A stretch of 64,000 bases of DNA from Azospirillum brasilense (GTDB taxonomy: Bacteria; Pseudomonadota; Alphaproteobacteria; Azospirillales; Azospirillaceae), in contig NZ_CP032346.1 of the NCBI RefSeq assembly GCF_005222205.1, forward strand, positions 186,001 through 250,000. Reading direction: 5' to 3'. Of the stretch, positions 52,763-61,560 are shown in pieces. A program made the translations under genes and the position numbers. Within the stretch, counting starts at the first letter, position 1. Each line of letters starts with the position of its first letter. The notes below the pieces were generated by a model, which was not told where the DNA came from, did not search any database, and was given only the letters and a program-made list of their open reading frames with translations.

Positions 52763-54172
52763 ATGGACCTCGATCCGCTGCTTCTGTCACGAATCCAGTT
52801 CGCTTTCGTGATTTCTTTTCACATTCTTTTCCCATCTTTTACCGTGGGTTTGGCCTGCTGGATCGCGGTTCTGGAAGCGCGGTGGCTGATAACCGGCAAG
52901 GCGCTGTACCGCAGCCTGTCGGAATTCTGGACGCGGATCTTCGCCATCTCCTTCGGCATGGGCGTGGTCTCGGGAATCGTGATGACCTACCAGTTCGGCA
53001 CGAACTGGAGCCGCTGGTCCGACATCGTCGGCAACGTTCTGGGGCCGCTGATCCAGTACGAGGTGGTGACCGCCTTCTTCCTGGAGGCCGCCTTCCTCGG
53101 CATCCTGCTGTTCGGGCGGGACCGCGTGCCGCGGGGCATCCATTTCCTGGCGGCGGTGCTGGTGGCCACCGGGACGGTGCTGTCCTCCTTCTGGATTCTC
53201 TCGGCGAACAGCTGGATGCACACCCCGGCGGGGGCGGAGCTGCGCGACGGGCGGTTCTTCGTCACCGACTGGTGGGCGGTGGTGTTCAACCCCTCCTTCC
53301 CCTACCGGCTGGCCCATATGCTGACCGCGATGTTCCTGACCACCGGATTCGTGGTGGCCGGCATCAGCGCCTTCTACCTGCTGCGCAACCGCTTCCTGGA
53401 CCACGCGCGGGTCGGGCTCAGCATGTCGCTGGCGCTCATCACCGTCCTGGCGCCCTTGCAGATCTTCCTCGGCGACCTGCACGGGCTGAACACGCTGGAG
53501 CATCAGCCGGCCAAGATCGCCGCGATGGAGGGCCATTGGGAGGGCGGGGCGCGGGCGCCGCTGATCCTGTTCGCCATCCCCGACAACGAGGCGGAGACCA
53601 ACCACGCGGAAATCGCCATTCCCGCCCTGTCGAGCCTGATCCTGACCCACGAGTGGGACGGGGTGGTTCCCGGCCTGAAGAACTTCCCGGTGACGGACCG
53701 GCCCAACCCGGAAATCCTGTTCTGGACCTTCCGCATCATGGTCGGGATCGGCATGATCATGCTGACGGTGGCGCTGATCCATCTGGTGCAGCGGGTGCGC
53801 GGGAGGCTCTACAGCCCGAACTGGTTCCACAAGCTTCTGGTCGGCTGCATGCCGCTGGGCTTCATCGCCATCCTCGCCGGCTGGTTCACCACCGAGATCG
53901 GGCGCCAACCCTGGGTGGTCTATGGAATGATCCGCACGGCGGACGCGGTCACCCCGGCCCTGACCGGCGGGGCGGTGCTGACCTCGCTGATCGTGTTCAT
54001 GGTGGTCTACACGATCATCTACGGGGCCGGCACTTACTACCTGTTCCGGCTGCTGACCATCGGCCCGGCGCGGCTGAACGACGAGGATCTGGAGGTCCCG
54101 GCGGTGGCGCAGGGCCATCAGCCGAAGCGGCCCCTGTCGGTGCCCGGCGAATCCATCGAACCCGCGGAGTGA
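52763..54172 (+). CDS. cydA: Cytochrome bd-type quinol oxidase subunit I (cyanide-insensitive type)
   Basis: A 469-residue polytopic membrane protein, the quinol-oxidising and haem-binding subunit. The start gives MDLDPLLLSRIQFAFVISFH with the haem-ligand His in the first helix; GLNTLEHQPAKIAAMEGHWE and GRQPWVVYG are classic CydA motifs. The periplasmic Q loop is short and the total length is below E. coli CydA (522), which places it with CioA/short-Q-loop enzymes, often cyanide-tolerant. Transcribed with cydB; an EcfG-type promoter lies upstream. Confidence 0.95.
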   Translation: MDLDPLLLSRIQFAFVISFHILFPSFTVGLACWIAVLEARWLITGKALYRSLSEFWTRIFAISFGMGVVSGIVMTYQFGTNWSRWSDIVGNVLGPLIQYEVVTAFFLEAAFLGILLFGRDRVPRGIHFLAAVLVATGTVLSSFWILSANSWMHTPAGAELRDGRFFVTDWWAVVFNPSFPYRLAHMLTAMFLTTGFVVAGISAFYLLRNRFLDHARVGLSMSLALITVLAPLQIFLGDLHGLNTLEHQPAKIAAMEGHWEGGARAPLILFAIPDNEAETNHAEIAIPALSSLILTHEWDGVVPGLKNFPVTDRPNPEILFWTFRIMVGIGMIMLTVALIHLVQRVRGRLYSPNWFHKLLVGCMPLGFIAILAGWFTTEIGRQPWVVYGMIRTADAVTPALTGGAVLTSLIVFMVVYTIIYGAGTYYLFRLLTIGPARLNDEDLEVPAVAQGHQPKRPLSVPGESIEPAE

Positions 54173-54177
54173 CGTCC

Positions 54178-55185
54178 ATGGAAGGCAGCCTGCTGACCCT
54201 CGCCTGGGTCGCCATCGTCGGTTTCGCCGTCTTCATGTATGTGCTGATGGACGGCTTCGACCTCGGCATCGGCATCCTCTACCCCTTCGCCCCCAGCGAG
54301 GAGGCGCGGGACGTCATGATGAACTCGGTGGCGCCGGTCTGGGACTTCAACGAGACGTGGCTGATCCTCGGCGGGGCGGGGCTGTTCGCGGCCTTTCCCA
54401 TCGCCTACGCCGTCGTCCTGCCGGCCATGTATCTGCCGCTGCTGCTGATGCTGATCGCGCTGATCTTCCGCGGTGTCGCCTTCGAATTCCGCTTCAAGGC
54501 GCGGAGCAGCCGGCATCTGTGGAACAAGGCCTTCTTCCTGGGCTCGCTGCTCGCCACCTTCGCGCAGGGGGTGGTTCTCGGCTCCTTCATCCAGGGGATC
54601 GAGGTCGAGGGGAGGAACTTCGCCGGGACCATGCTGGACTGGCTGACTCCCTTCAGCCTGTTCTGCGGCGTGGCGCTGATCGCCGGCTACGCGCTGCTGG
54701 GGAGCACGTGGCTGATCTGGCGGACCATCGGGATTTTGCAGGACTGGTGTTTCCGCGTGGCGCGGCGGCTGCTGATCGTGGTGTTGGTTCTGGTCGCGGC
54801 GGTCAGCCTGTGGACGCCCTTCCTGGACGCCTCCATCGCCGGGCGCTGGTTCTCGGTTCCCAACATCCTGCTGCTGTCGCCGGTGCCGCTGATGGTCGGC
54901 TTCCTCGCCTTCGGCCTGTGGCGGGCGCTGGACGAGGGGCGGGAGGTGCTGCCCTTCGCCTTCGCCATGGGGCTGTTCGCCCTGTCCTACCTGGGGCTGG
55001 CGATCAGCCTGTGGCCGGTGCTGATTCCGCCGGGCATCACCATCTGGCAGGCGGCGGCCCCGCCGGAGACGCAGGTCTTCCTGCTGATCGGCATGGCCTT
55101 CCTGATTCCGACCATCCTGATCTACACCGCCTACAGCTACTGGGTTTTCCGCGGCAAGGTGACGGGCGCGATCGGTTATCATTGA
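54178..55185 (+). CDS. cydB: Cytochrome bd-type quinol oxidase subunit II
   Basis: A 335-residue subunit II with about eight membrane helices. Conserved segments include YVLMDGFDLGIGILYPF (residues ~21-37), VWDFNETWLILGGAGLFAAF and FRGVAFEFRFKA. It starts 5 bp after cydA. A small CydX-like gene is not visible downstream; the next frame starts by overlapping this stop or 71 bp later. Confidence 0.95.
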   Translation: MEGSLLTLAWVAIVGFAVFMYVLMDGFDLGIGILYPFAPSEEARDVMMNSVAPVWDFNETWLILGGAGLFAAFPIAYAVVLPAMYLPLLLMLIALIFRGVAFEFRFKARSSRHLWNKAFFLGSLLATFAQGVVLGSFIQGIEVEGRNFAGTMLDWLTPFSLFCGVALIAGYALLGSTWLIWRTIGILQDWCFRVARRLLIVVLVLVAAVSLWTPFLDASIAGRWFSVPNILLLSPVPLMVGFLAFGLWRALDEGREVLPFAFAMGLFALSYLGLAISLWPVLIPPGITIWQAAAPPETQVFLLIGMAFLIPTILIYTAYSYWVFRGKVTGAIGYH

Positions 55186-55256
55186 TGGCGGCAACCATTG
55201 AGAACCCGCGTGACGCTGGCGTACAACAGCCGACCCCATTCGACGGAGACCGCGCC

Positions 55257-55931
55257 ATGACCCCAGACACCGCCCCGGACATCAGCTTCGCCGAGGTGAT
55301 GCTGCGCAAGGGCGCGGAACTGTTGCAGGACACGCTTCCGGAGAACGCGGCGGAGGAGGCCGTGAACATCATGGCGCGCCGTCTCGCCATCGCCGCGACG
55401 ATGGACGCGCCGCTGGTCGTGCACGCCGAGGGCGGCGGGCGGCCGGAGATGTTCGAGGAGGCGATGCGGCTCTCCGGGGTTTCCCCGGGGGAGCGCGCCG
55501 CCGCCCTGGCCGAGGCCCGGCAGGCCGAGCGCGCCGTGGTGTTCGAGTTCGACGGCACCGGCCCGTTGACCGGCAACCGCGTGGTCGCCGCGGTGATCCG
55601 CCCGGAGGACCGGCCGGACCTTCTGGAGGCCTACATCGCCATCGGACGCCTGCGCGACGGCACCGCCCAGGTGACCGTCGCCCCGGCGACCCTGCGCCTC
55701 GACGCCCGCGCGTTGGCGGAGACGCTGGCGCTGATCGGTCCGGCGGCGCAGCACAGCGTCAACGCCGCCAACGCCGCCATGGCCCACGCGGCGGGGATCA
55801 CCGCCCTGCCGGGGCACGAGCTGGACAGCCTGCCGGGCGCCCTGGTCGCGCTCTACTGGCACGCCTTCTGCCTGTCCTCCGCCCGCACCCGGCTGCGCCC
55901 GACCGGGCCGGGCGCGCCCACCCTGCATTGA
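55257..55931 (+). CDS. Hypothetical protein downstream of cydAB
   Basis: A 224-residue Ala-rich soluble protein I do not recognise. Start ATG 55257 has GGAG about 8 bp upstream; an in-frame ATG at 55185 overlapping the cydB stop would add 24 residues. The N-terminal segment FAEVMLRKGAELLQDTLPEN is followed by ARRLAIAATMDAPLVVHAEG, and the C-terminal part is helical. No catalytic motif is visible. It may be co-transcribed with cydAB or begin the glycosylation cluster, as pseG follows 19 bp later. Confidence 0.65.
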   Translation: MTPDTAPDISFAEVMLRKGAELLQDTLPENAAEEAVNIMARRLAIAATMDAPLVVHAEGGGRPEMFEEAMRLSGVSPGERAAALAEARQAERAVVFEFDGTGPLTGNRVVAAVIRPEDRPDLLEAYIAIGRLRDGTAQVTVAPATLRLDARALAETLALIGPAAQHSVNAANAAMAHAAGITALPGHELDSLPGALVALYWHAFCLSSARTRLRPTGPGAPTLH

Positions 55932-55950
55932 GCGCCGGAGAGAGCGGCCC

Positions 55951-56994
55951 ATGAGGGTGCTGTTCCGCGCCGACGCCGGAGCCTCGATCGGGGCCGGGCA
56001 CGTCATGCGCTGCTTGGCGGTGGCGGAGGCCGTGCAGGAGCTGGGCGGAGACGCCCTGTTCGCCGCGGCGAGCCTGCCGCCAGCTTTGGAGGAACGTCTG
56101 CGCTCGTCCGGCATGGCGGTTTACCGGATCGACGCCGCCCCGGGCAGTGTTGCCGACCTCGCGGCGACCTGCGCCATCGCGGCGGAAGCCGGTGCCGACG
56201 CCATCGTGCTGGACGGCTACGGCTTCCCGGAAGACTGGCGGGCCGGACTGGCCGGGACGGGGCTGCCCACCCTGGCCTTCGACGACGCCGGAACGGGGGA
56301 GCCGATCCACGCCGGGCTGATCGTCAACGCCGCGCCGGACGCCGCGTCGCTGCCCTACCGCAAGGGCAACCCGGACGCCCGGCTGCTGCTCGGCCCGGCC
56401 TTCGCGCCGCTGCGGCGGGAGGTGCGGGAGGCCGTGGCGGCGGCCAAGCCGCCGTTGGAGGAACGCCGCAACCTTCTGGTGACCTTCGGCGGCTCCGACC
56501 CGCTGGGGCTGACCGCTCCGGTGATCGAACGCCTCGCGCCCCGCCTGCCGCCCGGTGTTTGGCTGGATGTGGCGGTCGGCGGTGCGGTGCGCGACGCGGC
56601 GGCGGTGGAGGCCGTGGCGGCGCGTTGCAAAGACAGCGTGCGGCTGCACCGCGACACGCCTCGCATGGGGCACCTGATGGCGCAGGCCGGGCTGGCCGTC
56701 TCGGCGGCGGGCACCACGACCGGCGAGCTGGCTGCCATCGGCACGCCCGCCGTCCTCGTCACCATCGCCGACAACCAACTGGAGGCCGCCCGCCAGTCGG
56801 AGGCTCTGGGATGGTGCGCCCTGGTGCCCGGACAGGCCGCAGGCGCTCCGGAGCGGATCGCCGACGTGGCGCTGGAGCTGTGGGCCGATCCGTCGCGGCG
56901 ACGGACCATGGCGGGCAAGCTGGCGGGAATCGTCGATGGGCAGGGCGCCCTGCGCATCGCGCGGGCGCTGGCGGAGGCCGTCACCCCGCGGTGA
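55951..56994 (+). CDS. pseG: UDP-sugar hydrolase PseG (pseudaminic acid pathway)
   Basis: A 347-residue GT-B fold hydrolase. The opening MRVLFRADAGASIGAGHVMR is characteristic of PseG, which removes UDP from UDP-2,4-diacetamido-2,4,6-trideoxy-beta-L-altrose to give the free sugar that PseI condenses into pseudaminic acid. Other motifs are NLLVTFGGSDPLGLT and the AAGTTTGELAAIGTPAV segment that binds the nucleotide. It signals a nonulosonic acid pathway, usually for flagellin or surface glycans. Its end overlaps the convergent SDR by 14 bp. Confidence 0.9.
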   Translation: MRVLFRADAGASIGAGHVMRCLAVAEAVQELGGDALFAAASLPPALEERLRSSGMAVYRIDAAPGSVADLAATCAIAAEAGADAIVLDGYGFPEDWRAGLAGTGLPTLAFDDAGTGEPIHAGLIVNAAPDAASLPYRKGNPDARLLLGPAFAPLRREVREAVAAAKPPLEERRNLLVTFGGSDPLGLTAPVIERLAPRLPPGVWLDVAVGGAVRDAAAVEAVAARCKDSVRLHRDTPRMGHLMAQAGLAVSAAGTTTGELAAIGTPAVLVTIADNQLEAARQSEALGWCALVPGQAAGAPERIADVALELWADPSRRRTMAGKLAGIVDGQGALRIARALAEAVTPR

Positions 56995-57751
56995 AGCCGC
57001 CGTCCACCGGAAGCACGGCCCCGGTCACCCAGCGCCCGCTGTCGGCCAGCAGATAGGCCACGGCGTCGGCCACGTCCTGCGGCGCGCCGTAGCCCAGCGG
57101 GTGGGCGGCGGCCAGGGCGGCGTTCTGCTCCGCCGGCAGCATGGCGAATTGCTTCTCCGCCTTGGCGCCCAGCACCACCGCCGGGGCGACCACATTGACG
57201 CGGATGCGCTTGTCGGCCAGTTCCAGCGCCAGCGATTGGGCCACCGAGACCAGCGCCGCCTTGCTGGCGGCGTAGAGCGAGCGGCCCTTCTGGCCCTTCA
57301 GCCCGGCGACCGAGCCGACATAGACGATCGACCCGCCGCCCGGTGCGAAGACGCCCTTCTGGTGGAAGCCGCGCGCGAGCATCAGCGACGCCCCGACGTT
57401 CAGCGTGAAGTAGCGGTCGAACTGCGCCCGGTTGACCTGCCGCAGCACGGAGTAGCCCTGCTCCGACGCGGAATGGACCAGCCCGGCGAAAGGGCCGCCC
57501 GCCTCCGCCAGAGCCTTCATCCAGCCGGGGACGGCGTCGAGGTCGGTCAGGTCGAAGGGTGCGGCGCTGTGCCGCTCCGGTTCGTCCAGAAGCGCGCGCG
57601 TGGCCTCCAGCGCGTCGGCGCGGCGGCCGACCAGCGTGAGCGTGGCGCCCAGCCCGGCCAGCGTCCGGCAGATTTCGCGGCCGATGTCGCTGTCGGCGGA
57701 GGCCCCGGTCACCAGCAGGCGCCGTCCCGTGAGGTCGAGCGGGTTGCGCAT
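56981..57751 (-). CDS. Short-chain dehydrogenase/reductase in the glycosylation cluster
   Basis: A 256-residue SDR. The nucleotide site reads LLVTGASADSDIGREICRTL, with an insertion (ADSD) relative to TGASSGIG as seen in enoyl-reductase-like SDRs; the active site is YAASK with Ser in VGSVAG. FabG-like C-terminus (ADSGRWVTGAVLPVDGGFTA). It lies 11 bp downstream of the KAS III-like gene and probably reduces its ketoacyl product. Confidence 0.9.
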   Translation of the reverse strand: MRNPLDLTGRRLLVTGASADSDIGREICRTLAGLGATLTLVGRRADALEATRALLDEPERHSAAPFDLTDLDAVPGWMKALAEAGGPFAGLVHSASEQGYSVLRQVNRAQFDRYFTLNVGASLMLARGFHQKGVFAPGGGSIVYVGSVAGLKGQKGRSLYAASKAALVSVAQSLALELADKRIRVNVVAPAVVLGAKAEKQFAMLPAEQNAALAAAHPLGYGAPQDVADAVAYLLADSGRWVTGAVLPVDGGFTAG

Positions 57752-57762
57752 GGTCCGGCGGC

Positions 57763-58845
57763 TCAGGGAGTCAGCAGGGGGAAGTCGTCGGGGATCTCCT
57801 GCACCGCCGGGGCGGGGATCGGCCCGACGTCGGCGACCACGGCGCCCCAGGACCAGCCGACGCCGAAGCCGGCCAGCAGCATCTTGCGCGTGCCGGTGGA
57901 CAGCGCCTCGCCCAGCCGGTGGCTGACCGCCAGCGGGATGGAGGCGGAGCTGGTGTTGCCGAAGTCGTGCATGTCCACGAGGAATTTCTCCGGCGGGAAC
58001 TTGGTCTTCTTGCGCAGATGCTCCAGCATGAAGGCGTTGGCCTGGTGCATCACGCAGAGGTCGATGTCCTCCACCCCAACGCCGGCGAACTCCAGCGTCT
58101 CGCGGATCAGCGGCGGAACGGCGCGCAGCGTGAAGGCGAAGACCTCCGCCCCGTTCAGCGACAGGCGGGAGTCGGTGAACATCTGTTCCTGCTTGTCCGC
58201 CGGCCAGGGCTCGCGTCCGGGCACCAGCGAGTTGCGGCGCCCGCCGGCCTTGACCCAGATGTTCTTGGCGCCGCCGCCGTCGGTGCCGACGACGACGTGG
58301 ATCGGCGCGGCCCCCTGGCTGACCTCCAGCGCCACGGCGCCGCCCGCGTCGCCGAACAGCGGCAGGGTGGAGCGGTCGCCCGGCACGAGGTGGCGTGAGC
58401 TGGTGTCGCCGCACAGGACGATCGCCCGCCGCCCCGTCGATCCGCCGAGCAGCCGCCCGGCCATCCACAAGCCATAGACGAAGCCGGAGCAGCCCAGATT
58501 GACGTCGAAGCAGGCCGCCCCCGTCGCCAGCCCCAGCCGCTTCTGCATGACGCAGGAGGTCGCGGGGACGTTGTAGTCGGGGTCCTGCGACACGAAGACC
58601 AGAACGTCGACGCTGGCCGGGTCCCAGCCGAGCTGGGCAAGCAGCCCTTCCGCCGCCGCGACGCACATGTCCGACGCGCAAATGTGCGGCGGGGCGATGC
58701 GCCGCTCGTACACGCCGGTGGTGGCGAACAGCTTCTCCGCCTCCTCCGCCGTGAAGAGGGAATGATCCTCCAGGAAGGAATGGCGGTGCGGCGGCACGGC
58801 GGCCCGGAAACCCGCGATGCGCACGCCCTCGATGATGGCCTTCAC
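57763..58845 (-). CDS. 3-oxoacyl-ACP synthase III-like enzyme
   Basis: A 360-residue thiolase-fold enzyme of the FabH/KAS III family. The triad is complete: Cys119 in LGCSGFVYG, His267 in HQAN and Asn297 in FGNTSSASIP. Start GTG 58845 follows GGAGGGAGC. KAS III enzymes condense an acyl-CoA with malonyl-ACP. Paired with an SDR and away from fab genes, it more likely builds a specialised acyl group, for example for sugar decoration. Confidence 0.9.
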   Translation of the reverse strand: MKAIIEGVRIAGFRAAVPPHRHSFLEDHSLFTAEEAEKLFATTGVYERRIAPPHICASDMCVAAAEGLLAQLGWDPASVDVLVFVSQDPDYNVPATSCVMQKRLGLATGAACFDVNLGCSGFVYGLWMAGRLLGGSTGRRAIVLCGDTSSRHLVPGDRSTLPLFGDAGGAVALEVSQGAAPIHVVVGTDGGGAKNIWVKAGGRRNSLVPGREPWPADKQEQMFTDSRLSLNGAEVFAFTLRAVPPLIRETLEFAGVGVEDIDLCVMHQANAFMLEHLRKKTKFPPEKFLVDMHDFGNTSSASIPLAVSHRLGEALSTGTRKMLLAGFGVGWSWGAVVADVGPIPAPAVQEIPDDFPLLTP

Positions 58846-58963
58846 CGGATGCTCCCTCCCTCCGCCGCCCTTCCGTCCGTCCTGGACTTGAGCGAATTCG
58901 GAGACTATTAACCGAAAGAACGCTAGGGTCGAGTGATTAACGAACCGATAAATGGGATCAGCC

Positions 58964-60091
58964 ATGGATGACCGGGTGCAGGTGAAACAGCTCGCGTACC
59001 CTTCGGACTCCGTTATCCCGCCTCAGCGATATTCCGGTGACGCAACTTTTGCCGAAGAAGTCGCTAAAATCTTCCGGCGGTCATGGATGTTCGTTGGGTT
59101 TGCCAATGATCTGACGAACGACAACGATTTCATCACGGCGGAGATCGCCGGAACGTCGGTGCTGGTCCAGAACTTCGACGGCGAGCTGCGGGCCTTCCAT
59201 AACGTCTGCACCCACCGCTACGCGCAGATCCACCTGCGGCCCTGCGGCAACGGCAAGCCGGTCTGCCCGTATCACGGCTGGATCTTCAACCGCGATGGCG
59301 TGCCGGTCGGCATTCCCGGCAACCGCGAGCATTTCGGATTCGACGACGCGGACAAGAAGCGTCTCGCCCTGCCGCGCTTCGAGGTGGGGGTGCGGGGCCG
59401 TTTCGTCTTCGTCCGGCTGGAGCCGGGCGGGCCCGGACTGGACGAGCAACTTGGCGCCTATGGAGCGATTCTCGACCATCTGTCGGAGATGTTCACCGAC
59501 CGCATCGACGAGGACGTGCTTCCCTGGCAGGCGAACTGGAAGGCGGCGCTGGAAAGCGCGCTGGAGGTCTATCACGTCGATGCGACCCACCCGGAAACCT
59601 TCAAGAAATTCGCCAAGAAGGTCTGGATCTGCTCCTATGAAGGGGAGCATTCGCGCGGCACGACCCATCTCTCGGACACCTCCGCGCGCTGGTGGGACGG
59701 CGTGATCGAGCGGTTGGGGCTGCCGCGCAGCGAGACGCTGCGGAACTACGATCATTTCATGATTTTCCCCAACCTCGCCATCGGCGTCACTCACGGCGCG
59801 TTGATGAGCGTGCAGACCTACGACCCCGTCGGACCGGAGCGCAGCAACCTGCATTTCCGGCTGTTCCTGGGGCAAACGTCGAAGCCGAAGAGCATCGGCG
59901 GCCCGACGCGCAAGGCGGTGGAAGCCAACGTCTGCGGGTTCAACCGCACCGTTCTCGATGAGGACCGGATCGTTGCCGAATCCGCTCATCGCGGGCTGAA
60001 GCAGGTGCGTGTTCCCGCGGCCCTCGGCGCCTGCGAAGAGCGCATCGCCGCCTTCCACCGGGCGTGGTTCGCACGCATGGCCGACGAATGA
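58964..60091 (+). CDS. Rieske non-haem iron oxygenase, alpha-subunit type
   Basis: A 375-residue Rieske oxygenase. The 2Fe-2S ligands are Cys82-His84 (CTHRYA) and Cys101-His104 (CPYHGW). The mononuclear iron site lies near NWKAALESALEVYHVDATHP (two His and a later Asp). Such enzymes hydroxylate aromatic rings or aliphatic positions with a separate reductase, which is not encoded here. ATG 58964 is preferred; ATG 58952 would add four residues. It is divergent from the KAS III-like gene across 118 bp containing near-repeats ATTAACCGAA and ATTAACGAAC. Confidence 0.9.
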   Translation: MDDRVQVKQLAYPSDSVIPPQRYSGDATFAEEVAKIFRRSWMFVGFANDLTNDNDFITAEIAGTSVLVQNFDGELRAFHNVCTHRYAQIHLRPCGNGKPVCPYHGWIFNRDGVPVGIPGNREHFGFDDADKKRLALPRFEVGVRGRFVFVRLEPGGPGLDEQLGAYGAILDHLSEMFTDRIDEDVLPWQANWKAALESALEVYHVDATHPETFKKFAKKVWICSYEGEHSRGTTHLSDTSARWWDGVIERLGLPRSETLRNYDHFMIFPNLAIGVTHGALMSVQTYDPVGPERSNLHFRLFLGQTSKPKSIGGPTRKAVEANVCGFNRTVLDEDRIVAESAHRGLKQVRVPAALGACEERIAAFHRAWFARMADE

Positions 60092-60846
60092 CGCCGCTGG
60101 GCGATCTTTCCGGACGCCATGTGCTGGTGACCGGAGCGTCCTCGGGGATCGGGCGGGCCACGGCGGCCACGGCCGCGAGCCTCGGCGCGCGGGTCACCCT
60201 CAGCGGGCGGGACGAGGGGCGGCTTTCCGAAACGCTGGCGCGGCTGGATGGCGACGGACATCGGATCGCGGCCTTCGACCTGTCGGACGTCGATTCCATT
60301 CCGGCATGGGTGAAGCTTCAGGCGGCGGAGGCCGGTCCCATCGACGGGTTGGCGCATTGCGCAGGCGTTCAGATCGGCAAGCCGGTGCGCAGCGTCGATC
60401 AGGCCTTCTTCGATACGATCCTGCACGCCAACCTTCTGAGCGCCCTGGCCTTGGCCCGCGGCCTGCGTCAAAAGGGCTGTCACGCCGAACCGGCGGCGCT
60501 GGTGCTCGTGTCCTCCGTCGCCGCGGAGATCGGGCAGCCCGGCAACGTGGTCTATTCGGCGGCCAAGGGCGGGCTGGTCTCGGCCACCCGCGGGCTCGCC
60601 ATGGAGTTCCTGCGCGACGGCATCCGAGTCAACTGCGTCGCCCCGGCGATGGTCGAGACGGAGATGATGGAGCGCTTCCGCCAGACCACGACGGCGGAGC
60701 AGTTCGAGGCCATCCGCGCCGCCCACCCCATGGGCTTCGGCAAACCGGAGGACGTGGCGTCGGCCATCGCCTTCCTGCTGTCGGACGCCGCCCGCTGGAT
60801 CAACGGGGTGACGCTGCCGGTGGACGGCGGCTATCTGGCGAAGTGA
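60088..60846 (+). CDS. Short-chain dehydrogenase/reductase (FabG-like)
   Basis: A 252-residue SDR with TGASSGIG at 15-22, active-site Tyr and Lys in YSAAK, and Ser in VSSVAAEIG. The C-terminus (DAARWINGVTLPVDGGYLAK) is FabG-like. Its ATG overlaps the stop of the Rieske oxygenase gene (ATGA), indicating translational coupling. It could oxidise or reduce the hydroxylated oxygenase product. Confidence 0.92.
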   Translation: MTPLGDLSGRHVLVTGASSGIGRATAATAASLGARVTLSGRDEGRLSETLARLDGDGHRIAAFDLSDVDSIPAWVKLQAAEAGPIDGLAHCAGVQIGKPVRSVDQAFFDTILHANLLSALALARGLRQKGCHAEPAALVLVSSVAAEIGQPGNVVYSAAKGGLVSATRGLAMEFLRDGIRVNCVAPAMVETEMMERFRQTTTAEQFEAIRAAHPMGFGKPEDVASAIAFLLSDAARWINGVTLPVDGGYLAK

Positions 60847-60877
60847 CGCCGCGCGAGTGCAAGGGGTAGAGGTCTTC

Positions 60878-61429
60878 ATGTTTCGATTCCGCCGTCCGAC
60901 TGCCGCCGACGCCGAGATGCTTCTGCGCTGGCGCACCGAGCCGTCGATCACCCGCTTCATGTTCACCGATCTGGAGAACCCGGACGTGGACCGGCAGCGC
61001 GCGTGGTTGGCCGCGATCGAGGCGCGCCGGGACTTCCGCCATTTCATCATCGAGCATGAGGAACGCCCTATCGGCTATCTCTCCTACTCGGACATCGACT
61101 GGGTGCACCTGCGCTGCTCCTCCGGTTCCTACATCGTGGAGGAGAGGGACCGCCGGAAGCTCGCTGGGTTTTTGCATAATTTCATCATGGATTATTGCTA
61201 TTACGGCATGGGGATGAACAAGATCGTCAATTACTTCATGGAAGGGAACGACACGGTCATCCGCATCCAACGCGTGCTGAAAATACGTGAGGTTGGCGTG
61301 CTGCGGCAACATGTCCACAAATACGGTCGCTTTCACGACGTCTATGTCTTTGAAACGCTGCGCAGCGAGTGGGAGGGGCATATACGACTCTTCCCGCGCG
61401 AAACCACGCTGGCCGCCTTCGCGGATTAG
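60878..61429 (+). CDS. GNAT acetyltransferase, PseH-like
   Basis: A 183-residue GNAT-fold acyltransferase. ATG 60878 is chosen as AGAGG lies 5 bp upstream; a GTG at 60857 is an alternative. The N-terminus FRFRRPTAADAEMLLRWRTE is typical of nucleotide-sugar N-acetyltransferases of the PseH type, which acetylate the 4-amino group of the pseudaminic acid precursor before PseG acts. The acetyl-CoA motif region is around GSYIVEERDRRKLAG. With pseG in the cluster, a sugar N-acyltransferase role is likely. Confidence 0.8.
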   Translation: MFRFRRPTAADAEMLLRWRTEPSITRFMFTDLENPDVDRQRAWLAAIEARRDFRHFIIEHEERPIGYLSYSDIDWVHLRCSSGSYIVEERDRRKLAGFLHNFIMDYCYYGMGMNKIVNYFMEGNDTVIRIQRVLKIREVGVLRQHVHKYGRFHDVYVFETLRSEWEGHIRLFPRETTLAAFAD

Positions 61430-61560
61430 GCCATGCGGCGGGGGGCTTACGTTGGGCGGTCGGCCGGGAAAGTTCGCCGTCACCCCCACCGAATGTTTGA
61501 CCAATCCACCGCCGACGCGGTATGCGGCGGGGGTGGGGGCGGCGCCGCGGCGCCGGGAGC

